Assembly (NCBI GenBank): GCA_035573435.1
Contig: DATMZR010000012.1
Location: 231,068-295,067, forward strand
Origin: Solirubrobacterales bacterium
GTDB lineage: Bacteria > Actinomycetota > Thermoleophilia > Solirubrobacterales > 70-9
DNA length: 64,000 nucleotides
Reading direction: 5' to 3'
The position numbers and the translations under genes are program-made. The stretch's first letter is position 1, and every line of letters begins with the position of its first letter. The notes under the pieces are model-generated. The model was not told where the DNA came from. It saw nothing but the letters and a program-made list of their open reading frames with translations, and did not search any database. Shown piece by piece: positions 57,942-64,000 of this stretch.

Positions 57942-60319
57942 CAGCCGGGCTCGAGCGTCAACACCCGCCACGGCGCCTCGCCGGCCATCGGCTGAGTGCG
58001 GCCCTCGAGCCAATCGGCTTGCAGGTCGGCGTAGTGGTCGCTCGCCGGGTGGCCCGACTGGCCCGTGAAGCTCTGCCACCGCGAGCGCTCCGGGCGGACC
58101 GGATCAGCGACCATCCGCCAGCACGGCGCCCAGATCGCCGTGAATGGGTCGTTCGGGTCCCAACCCACCTGGGCAACGGTCTCCTGACCGCCACCGACCT
58201 CGAGCCGCCGGTTGAAGATCCAGCCGAGCAGCGGATTCGCCTCGCCGAGCGCGTGCGGAAAGACGAGCGGATGGACTCTGCCCCAGCGCCAGTTCCCTTG
58301 ATCCGCTCCAAGCCTGCTCTCCAAGTCGTCGAGAGCGCCCCGCAGCGCATCGAGGACGAACTCGTCCCAGGGCCGGCCGATCAGGTCCTCGTCGCCGCGC
58401 TCCCACGTCGCAAGCAGGTGCGACTGCCACCGCCAAGGCGAGGTGACATGAGCGATAAACCCGTTGTCGGCGCGATCCAGCCAGCGCTCTGCCAGGTCCT
58501 GGTCGCCGATCGCCGCTCGGGCCACTTCGCGTCCCAGCCGGAGAGTGAACGCCTGGTAGATCGTGGCCGCGATGGAATCCCGGCTCATCCGGCCGTCCCA
58601 AGACCGCAGTCGCTCGATCGCCACCAGCTCCCGCTGGTCACGGGCACGCAGGCGAGCCAGCCGATGAGCGGTCTCCAGACCGGGAAGGGAGAGCATGTCC
58701 GTCTGCATCGCCTCGAAGCTGTCCAGATCGTGGTCGGATGTGGTCGTGATCAGCTGCTCGATGCGGCGCGCCCGGTAGCCGTCCAGGTAATCGCTGGTGA
58801 TGTGGTGCGGATAGTCCTCGGGGGCGATCCGGTTGTTGGCCGTGACCACGAAACCCTCGTCCGGGTTCGTCAGCTCGGGCATCTCCTCGTATGGGACCCA
58901 GCCGTCCCACTCGTATTCAGCCGTCCAGCCGGGCTTCGGCAAGTCCGGGCAGCCACCCCGGCGGATCGGAAGGCGACCGACCGCCTTGTAGCCGATCGAG
59001 CCATGGCGGTCGGCCCAGACGAGGTTCGACACCGGGTGGGCGTGCTGGCCCAGCGCGTCCACCAGGTCGGCACCGCTCCTGAAGTCGAGCATGCCGAGGC
59101 TGGCCTGGGTAAAGCCCGGGAAATCGAGTGCCGCGAAGCGCAGCGCCAGCGGTTGAGCGTCGTCCGCGCGCAGCGCCTCGTTGACGATCGGGCCGTGGTG
59201 AGTCTCCCGAACGACCAGGCGCTCCGGCCCCGCGCGCCGCTTGACCGAGATCTCCTCCTCGATCAGCTCCAGGGGGCGCGCCTTCCCCTCGAACTCGTAG
59301 GTGTCGCCGTCGATTCGCTCGACGAACAGGTCCATGACGTCGGCCATCACGTTGGTGAACGACCATGCGACGTCGTTGTTCTGGCCCATGAACGCGCCGG
59401 GCAGCCCGGGAAGCGCCGCGCCGCGGAAGAAGCGATCCCCGAGATACAGGCCCACCTGGTAGGTGATTCCCGGCATGCTCGGCGGCAGGTGGGGGTCGCC
59501 CGCCATGAGAGGCCCTGCCGTGGCCGAGCGCGACCCCGCAACGGCCCAGTTGTTCGATCCGGTGGCCTCGACAGCGAGGCCGATCGACTCCCGAATGCCG
59601 GCGATCTGCTCAGCCAGGCCGAGGCCGTCTCCCGTCCACGCCTCGCCCGGAGTCAGGATCACCGGGTTACCGTGCGGATACCCGGGATCCAGCTGCGCCG
59701 CCCGATCCGTGCCCAGTTCACGGGCCATCTCGGCCCTCAGCAGCTCGCGCTCCCAATTGGTGGAAAGGCCGAAGGTCAAGAGCTTTGCAAGCACGAGCGG
59801 ATCGACTGGCGTGAAATCCTCGAACCCGATTCTCAGCAGCTGGAACTCCGCCGGCAGCGGACGGTCTGCTGCGGCCGCGTTCACCCCGGCGCAGAAGGCG
59901 TCGAGCGCCGACCGCAGCTCCGGTTGAAGCGCCTCGGCCTCGCGCTCGGCGGCGCGCCGGAACCCCACGGTCCGCATGAAGCGATCAGTCTGTACCCCTC
60001 GGCTACCGGCGATCTCCGCCAAGCGACCAGACCCAATTCGGCGGTAGAGGTCGATCTGCCACAGGCGATCCTGGCCATGGCAAAAGCCCTCGCCGAACCA
60101 CAGGTCGTGCCTCGTCTCGGCCCGGATGTGGGGCACTCCCCAGCGATCACGCCCGATCTGGACCGTGTGTTCCAACCCGTCCAGCCGCAGACGACCCCTG
60201 ACCCGTGGAAGCGGACGACGAAAGAGCTGGTGCCAGAGCCCGGCGGCCGTCGTCCCCGCAATCGCCGCGAGCGCCCCACCTGCGAGGCCGAATCGCGTTA
60301 TCAGTCCGTGGGCGCGCAT
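57941..60319 (-). CDS. Penicillin acylase family N-terminal-nucleophile hydrolase
   Basis: 792 residues. A hydrophobic N-terminus (LAGGALAAIAGTTAAGLW) could be a signal or anchor. A-chain motif DRWGVPHIRAETRHDLWFGEGFCHGQDRLWQIDLYRR, then a spacer and the autoprocessing site before S255 in ATGSNNWAVAGSRS, giving a B-chain with Ser nucleophile; GDPHLPPSMPG, GLPGAFMGQNNDVAWSFTNVMAD and VTANNRIAPEDYP follow. Members cleave amides: penicillins, acyl-homoserine lactones or aculeacin. Substrate unknown; lactone quenching is possible. TAGAGT lies 6 nt before the ATG. Confidence 0.9.
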   Translation of the reverse strand: MRAHGLITRFGLAGGALAAIAGTTAAGLWHQLFRRPLPRVRGRLRLDGLEHTVQIGRDRWGVPHIRAETRHDLWFGEGFCHGQDRLWQIDLYRRIGSGRLAEIAGSRGVQTDRFMRTVGFRRAAEREAEALQPELRSALDAFCAGVNAAAADRPLPAEFQLLRIGFEDFTPVDPLVLAKLLTFGLSTNWERELLRAEMARELGTDRAAQLDPGYPHGNPVILTPGEAWTGDGLGLAEQIAGIRESIGLAVEATGSNNWAVAGSRSATAGPLMAGDPHLPPSMPGITYQVGLYLGDRFFRGAALPGLPGAFMGQNNDVAWSFTNVMADVMDLFVERIDGDTYEFEGKARPLELIEEEISVKRRAGPERLVVRETHHGPIVNEALRADDAQPLALRFAALDFPGFTQASLGMLDFRSGADLVDALGQHAHPVSNLVWADRHGSIGYKAVGRLPIRRGGCPDLPKPGWTAEYEWDGWVPYEEMPELTNPDEGFVVTANNRIAPEDYPHHITSDYLDGYRARRIEQLITTTSDHDLDSFEAMQTDMLSLPGLETAHRLARLRARDQRELVAIERLRSWDGRMSRDSIAATIYQAFTLRLGREVARAAIGDQDLAERWLDRADNGFIAHVTSPWRWQSHLLATWERGDEDLIGRPWDEFVLDALRGALDDLESRLGADQGNWRWGRVHPLVFPHALGEANPLLGWIFNRRLEVGGGQETVAQVGWDPNDPFTAIWAPCWRMVADPVRPERSRWQSFTGQSGHPASDHYADLQADWLEGRTQPMAGEAPWRVLTLEPG

Positions 60320-60325
60320 GCGGAA

Positions 60326-60331
60326 ACTCTA
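60326..60331 (-). promoter_or_regulatory. -10 box (TAGAGT), probable leaderless promoter
   Basis: On the minus strand TAGAGT precedes the ATG at 60319 by 6 nt. A GCGCGC-N6-GCGCGC hairpin (60338-60355) just upstream might end the MBL transcript. Confidence 0.5.
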
Positions 60332-60363
60332 AGTACTGCGCGCGAACGAGCGCGCTTCGTCGC

Positions 60364-61095
60364 TCAGTCCGTGAGACCAGGCGGCAATCGGCCCTCCGCC
60401 TCGAGCTTCTCCAGATGCGCCTGCATGACCACCGCAGCGGCCGGCCGCAGCTGAGACGGCACGTCGTCCCAGACCCGCTCCAAGAGCAGCGCGCGTGAGC
60501 GTTCTCCACCCTCCAGCTCGGACAACAGCCTGCGCTCGCGCATCAGCCGGTGCTCCAGGTACTCGTCGATCCTGGCGGCCGGATCCTCGATCCAGGGACC
60601 GTGACCCGGGGCAAGCAAGTCGAGGTCGGCGGCTCGGAGGCGCCGCAGCGACTCGAGGTAGGCGGCCAGCGAGCCACCGTCAGGGGGCACGAAGCTCGAC
60701 CCCTGCCCGAGCACGAGGTCGCCACAGAGGCCCGCCTTCCCAAGCAGGAAGCAAACGTGATCGGTCGCATGCCCCGGCGTGGGCATGACCTCGAACGGGC
60801 CGACGCGCTCCGGGCTCGCCGTCAGGGCGAGATCGGCCTCGCCGCGCCGTGCGCCCGACTCGCCCGAGGCCTCGTCGGCCGTCCCGACCTCGCCGAACAG
60901 CACAGGGACCCCGAGCAGGCGAGCGCCGGCCGAGTGGTCGGCATGGGAGTGGGTGAGGAGGATCCCGGCAATGCCGCCACGACCCAGGCCCACTGCCCGC
61001 ACCGCCTCCAGGTGCGCCTCGTCCGCGGGCCCGGGGTCGATCACGTAGGCAGGCTCGGAGCCCGCCACGTAGGTGTTCGTGCCCTGGAGGGTCAT
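60364..61095 (-). CDS. Metallo-beta-lactamase-fold hydrolase (LACTB2/glyoxalase II-like)
   Basis: 243 residues from the first ATG: GTNTYVAG, metal motif LLTHSHADHSAG, TPGHATDHVCFLL, GDLVLGQGSS, LAPGHGPWIEDP, and a C-terminal winged-helix-like region as in LACTB2. Zinc hydrolase acting on thioesters, RNA or small molecules. The frame continues 31 codons upstream, giving IVRIVAPNPGPMTLQG, which is the conserved family N-terminus; no ATG, GTG or TTG occurs there. A CTG at 61188 overlapping the pafBC stop (CTGA) would start the full protein, so the true 5' end is probably 61188. Confidence 0.85.
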   Translation of the reverse strand: MTLQGTNTYVAGSEPAYVIDPGPADEAHLEAVRAVGLGRGGIAGILLTHSHADHSAGARLLGVPVLFGEVGTADEASGESGARRGEADLALTASPERVGPFEVMPTPGHATDHVCFLLGKAGLCGDLVLGQGSSFVPPDGGSLAAYLESLRRLRAADLDLLAPGHGPWIEDPAARIDEYLEHRLMRERRLLSELEGGERSRALLLERVWDDVPSQLRPAAAVVMQAHLEKLEAEGRLPPGLTD

Positions 61096-61184
61096 CGGCC
61101 CGGGATTGGGGGCGACGATCCTGACTATCTCCGGGTGGCCCTTCGGCGAGTCGATGGCAGAGCCTGAGCCCGGGGGATGGCCCG

Positions 61185-63236
61185 TCAGCTGCCGCCCACG
61201 GCGTCGAGCACTGCCTGACGTGCGTCGGTCGGCTCCAGCACGACCAGGTCGCCGACACCCTTGAGGATCTCCCGCACGAGCCAGTCACGTGAGCCGTAGG
61301 GCAGCTCGACCACCACGGCCTTGTCGGCGAGCTCCTCGAGCACCGTGCGCTCCTCGCGCAACCATCGCGCCCGCTCCGGCGAGACCCAGACGCGGGCCAC
61401 GCCGGCGCTGCCCACCTCGCCGTGCACCAGCCACTCCTGCTCCGCGAGCCGCTCATCCGTACCCGGGCGCGGCTCGAACGAGCGCCTCGTCAGCCGGGCC
61501 TCCTTCATCCGGTCGAGCCGGAAGTGCCGGGTGTCGGACTTGCCCAAGTCGTAGCAACCGAGGTACCAGCCCTCCGGGCCGCTGACCAGCTGGTAAGGCT
61601 CGACCTCGCGCGTGACGAACTCGTCCTCGTTCTCCTTATAGTAGTGCAGCTCGAGGATCCGGCGTCGCTCGATCGCGTCGTTGACGGTGCGCACCACCTC
61701 GGAATCGTCCCTCCCGGGAGCGATCTCGAGGCCCTCCTCCGAGGGGTCATGACCCAGCGCTCCGACGATCTTCTGGCGCGCGGTGGACAGGCCGGCCTGC
61801 GGCAGATGATCGCCGAACAGGTCGATCGCCGCGACCAGCGCCTTCGCCTCCAGCGGCAGCAGCCGGGCGGGACGGGCGAAGTTATCGCCATAGGTGTCGG
61901 CGTCGACCTGGATCTCGTCTCCGTCGACCTCTGCGTAGAGCACGTACGTCCCGCCCCCGAAGTTGACGACGTTCAGAACGTCGATGTCCTCGTGTAGCTC
62001 ATCCAGGCTGACATTCAGCTCCCCCAGAACGGTGTCCACTGACAGCCGCGTCTGCTGGCGCGCGGCGCCGATCAGCAGGCCGGCGAGGGTCACCAGGCGG
62101 GCGAATCGCTCAGGGCGGATCACCGACTCCCCGCGGCCGTTCGCGGAGCGCGGCCTGCCGTTCGCCTGGGCCAGCGGCCGCTCGACCGTCTTCGCCACCG
62201 CGAACTCGCCGCTGTGCCGCTTGCGAAGCAGCTCCAACCTCTCGGCTGCCTCGCGCGCCAGGTCCTTCGGCTCGAGCAGCTTCGCGTTCTCCCGCCAGCC
62301 GAGCACCCATGAGATCAGCTGGCGTTCAGAGGCGTATTCCGTCTCGTAGACGGCGCCCCGGCCACGCACGCCGTCCTGCTTGCTCGCCTTGCGCAGCTTG
62401 CCGTAGGTGCCGAAGTCACGTTCGACCAGCCAGGCAATCCGCTCGCGCACGAACACGTGCCCGCTGCCGTCGATCTCGCCCATCTGCCAGTCGGCACGCG
62501 AGGCGTAGTCGCGCCGATCGAAGTCCTCGGGCGGAGCGAAGTCGTGCTCTGCCTTGGTCGCATAGGAGACCTTGCCGCGTATCCGTGAGAGGCGAAAGAC
62601 GCGGACCTGATCGCGCTCGTGCGCATGGGCGATCAGATAGAACTGGCCATTGCGGAAGACGAGGTGGTAGGGATCCACCTTGCGGTCGGAGACCTCGTCG
62701 CGCTGCATCGAGTAGTAGCTGAATTCGATCGTCTTGCGGCGAGAGATCGCGGTCTCGATCTTCGCCAGACGCTGCGAGAGCTCTCGGCCCCCGCCCGAGG
62801 GCGCGAGCTTGACGTCGATCGAGGTCGTGTCGTTCTCCTCGAGCGGGCTGGGGCGTCCCCAGGAGACCTGCTGCAGGGCAAGCCGAAGCGGCTCGGCGTA
62901 CGCGAACTCGCCGTCGAGCAGCCCCAGGGCCGTGCGCAGCGCCGCCAGCTCGCCGTCGGTGAACTCGATCGGTGGCAGGTAGTAGTTCTCAGGCGGCAGC
63001 GCGTAGAGCTCCGCCTCGAAGAATCCCTCGGCTGGCTTCTCGACCTGGAGCGAGATGCCAAGGCTGTCGAGCTCTGCCCGGTCGGCGTAGAAGCGGCGAG
63101 CGAACGCGTCGTCGTTCATGGAGCTGTAGCCCTCCACCTCCCGTTTGATCTCGAGCGCGGAGACCGGGCGCCGGTTGGCCATCAGGAACGAGATCAGGGA
63201 GAGCTGGCGGATCAGCTTCTCGGTGTCCTTGGCCAC
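61185..63236 (-). CDS. pafBC: PafB-PafC fusion, WYL-domain transcriptional regulator
   Basis: 683 residues that combine two WYL proteins normally encoded by pafB and pafC. First half: winged helix (RQLSLISFLMANRRPVSALEIKREV), WYL core IEFSYYSMQRDEVSDRKVDPYHLVFRNGQFYLIAHAHERDQVRVFRLSRI. Second half from about 375: helix region (FARLVTLAGLLIGAARQQTRLSVDTVLGELNVS) and WYL core LELHYYKENEDEFVTREVEPYQLVSGPEGWYLGCYDLGKSDTRHFRL. In mycobacteria PafBC is the LexA-independent activator of DNA-damage genes; natural fusions are known in other actinobacteria. The proteasome/Pup genes it usually neighbours are not in the window. GTG start 7 nt after TATTCT. Confidence 0.93.
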   Translation of the reverse strand: MAKDTEKLIRQLSLISFLMANRRPVSALEIKREVEGYSSMNDDAFARRFYADRAELDSLGISLQVEKPAEGFFEAELYALPPENYYLPPIEFTDGELAALRTALGLLDGEFAYAEPLRLALQQVSWGRPSPLEENDTTSIDVKLAPSGGGRELSQRLAKIETAISRRKTIEFSYYSMQRDEVSDRKVDPYHLVFRNGQFYLIAHAHERDQVRVFRLSRIRGKVSYATKAEHDFAPPEDFDRRDYASRADWQMGEIDGSGHVFVRERIAWLVERDFGTYGKLRKASKQDGVRGRGAVYETEYASERQLISWVLGWRENAKLLEPKDLAREAAERLELLRKRHSGEFAVAKTVERPLAQANGRPRSANGRGESVIRPERFARLVTLAGLLIGAARQQTRLSVDTVLGELNVSLDELHEDIDVLNVVNFGGGTYVLYAEVDGDEIQVDADTYGDNFARPARLLPLEAKALVAAIDLFGDHLPQAGLSTARQKIVGALGHDPSEEGLEIAPGRDDSEVVRTVNDAIERRRILELHYYKENEDEFVTREVEPYQLVSGPEGWYLGCYDLGKSDTRHFRLDRMKEARLTRRSFEPRPGTDERLAEQEWLVHGEVGSAGVARVWVSPERARWLREERTVLEELADKAVVVELPYGSRDWLVREILKGVGDLVVLEPTDARQAVLDAVGGS

Positions 63237-63243
63237 GACGGGG

Positions 63244-63249
63244 AGAATA
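63244..63249 (-). promoter_or_regulatory. -10 box (TATTCT), probable leaderless promoter of pafBC
   Basis: On the minus strand TATTCT precedes the GTG at 63236 by 7 nt. Confidence 0.55.
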
Positions 63250-63308
63250 GACGCGCGCCACCAGGCGTCACGTCAGCCCGGCCGGAGCTTTGCCCGCAAT
63301 TTGCGGCG

Positions 63309-64000
63309 CTAGAGGGTCAGCCCGCGCTTGAGTCGCTCGCGGTCGGCCGCGCTGAAGCCGGGAACCTCGTCGAGCTGCTCGATCGAGTCATACCCGTCAA
63401 TCCGCTTTCGGTAGGCCAGCAGACGGTGGCTCTGCGTGATGGAGAGCCTCAGCGAGCGGAGGTCCGCAAAGCTCACCTGGTTCAAGTTGAGCTTGCCTTC
63501 GGTTCCCTCCCCCGGCGCGCCGCGCCACCCCCGCGGGCCGGGCTTTGATTCGCGACGCCGGGCTCTTGCCGCCCGCCGGGCCGGCGCAGGCCGGGGCCGA
63601 TGCCTCAGCGAGGGCCACTCAGGCGGTGCGAACCCCGCTGCCTTCAGGTCCGTTGCCATCCCCGCCGTGATCGAGGCAAAGCGCTCCGCCGCCAGAGCTT
63701 CCGCCCGCCCTTGGGTGGCGGCGGAGAGCCACCTGCGCGAGCTCTTCAGCTTCGTGTCGAAGACATTGAGATCGGCCTGGAACTGGAGCAAGAAGGTTTG
63801 CCCCCATGGCGTCGCCCAATCGGCGATTCCGTACACGCCACGGACGACCCCCGGTGAAGCGCCGGCGCCGGGCGAAGGCTGGGTGAGGTAATCGCGTTCC
63901 AGGCGAGTCACCTTCTTGATCAGGCACAGGTCCTCATAGCGCCCCTGGACCCGCACTCGGCGTCGCACCTGGACGCCCAGCTCTTCGCGGTGGGCTTCGA
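63309..64000 (-). CDS. Helix-hairpin-helix protein, 5' end beyond the window
   Basis: The C-terminal 70 residues contain a ComEA-like double HhH: LNLNQVSFADLRSLRLSITQSHRLLAYRKRIDGYDSIEQLDEVPGFSAADRERLKRGLTL. The preceding part is basic with an Arg/Pro/Ala-rich linker (RPRPAPARRAARARRRESKPGPRG). A GTG at 63968 could start a 219-residue protein, but the frame remains open to the window edge with sensible residues, so I treat it as partial. DNA binding is likely; the first part matches nothing I know. A 72-bp gap separates it from pafBC. Confidence 0.65.
   Translation of the reverse strand, partial: EAHREELGVQVRRRVRVQGRYEDLCLIKKVTRLERDYLTQPSPGAGASPGVVRGVYGIADWATPWGQTFLLQFQADLNVFDTKLKSSRRWLSAATQGRAEALAAERFASITAGMATDLKAAGFAPPEWPSLRHRPRPAPARRAARARRRESKPGPRGWRGAPGEGTEGKLNLNQVSFADLRSLRLSITQSHRLLAYRKRIDGYDSIEQLDEVPGFSAADRERLKRGLTL

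Noticed and set aside
57941..63236. PPOX, acylase, MBL and pafBC as a dedicated new pathway
   Set aside because: They are adjacent and two junctions overlap, but the acylase has its own promoter box and PafBC is a global DNA-damage regulator; nothing ties their substrates together.
1..64000. Prophage, IS element, integrative element or defence island
   Set aside because: No integrase, transposase, phage structural gene, terminal repeats, tRNA target site or clear composition shift was found. The helicases and nucleases present (rarA, polX, UvrD-like, lhr) are scattered and belong to housekeeping repair families.

Overview
The window is high-GC DNA packed with genes on both strands and looks chromosomal: there are no insertion sequences, phage genes, CRISPR arrays, tRNAs or rRNAs. 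The content points to an actinobacterium, and my best inference is Thermoleophilia (Solirubrobacterales-like). Indicators are a fused PafB-PafC WYL regulator, a DUF2342 metalloprotease, F420-type split-barrel enzymes, a full-length Lhr helicase of the mycobacterial kind, a seven-iron ferredoxin, a CIRCE/HrcA-controlled groESL and a c-di-AMP riboswitch in front of a cell-wall hydrolase. At least 14 genes have a TANNNT box 6-8 nt before the start codon, which is the pattern of leaderless transcription and is typical of this phylum.

Layout. 0.3-7.8 kb: rarA diverges from an M20 peptidase/DUF1385 pair, followed by a short FtsH-type protease, methylmalonyl-CoA epimerase, a small unknown gene, a methyltransferase and a BtrH/DUF4872 protein. 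8-15 kb is envelope-oriented: a secreted seven-repeat FG-GAP propeller with RTX-like tail, a PAP2 phosphatase, YchF, a riboswitch-controlled M23 endopeptidase, a CrtC/AttH-fold protein and a SpoIID/LytB protein. 15-21.5 kb: succinate-semialdehyde dehydrogenase, F420-type and DUF427 proteins, an ACT protein, a creatininase-family amidohydrolase, fumarase C, a lipoprotein and a second GroES-like protein. 21.5-30.5 kb: IleS, a HAD phosphatase, a Vgb-like propeller, thioredoxin, polyprenol-phosphate mannosyltransferase, PolX and DUF899. 30.5-36.3 kb: a MarR/MFS unit behind a clear operator, trehalose-phosphatase, a TauE/SafE transporter encoded as two half-proteins, a YhaM-like nuclease and a PAC2 protein. 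36.3-44.7 kb: a helicase-nuclease, inositol-monophosphatase family protein, DUF2342, a very basic protein, Mrp ATPase, ferredoxin and an SDR. 44.8-64 kb is almost entirely minus strand: groEL, groES, SRPBCC, ASCH, pcm, a Crp/Fnr regulator, lhr, a complete dTDP-L-rhamnose operon (rmlA-D-B-C), a PPOX protein, a penicillin-acylase-family hydrolase, an MBL hydrolase, pafBC and a truncated helix-hairpin-helix protein.

Functional grouping: genome maintenance is well represented (RarA, PolX, UvrD-like nuclease, Lhr, PafBC), as is protein quality control (FtsH, GroESL, second GroES, Pcm, thioredoxin) and surface-sugar/cell-wall work (Rml, Ppm, M23, SpoIID, PAP2).

Most unusual observations: a pair of palindrome-containing interspersed repeats, one of them in frame inside the helicase-nuclease gene; the widespread leaderless-promoter signature; two genes whose conserved N-termini can only be reached with non-canonical start codons; the split TSUP transporter; a perfect MarR-type operator over a start codon; and a series of four hairpins before mrp. 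I did not find a convincing new multi-gene defence or biosynthetic system here.
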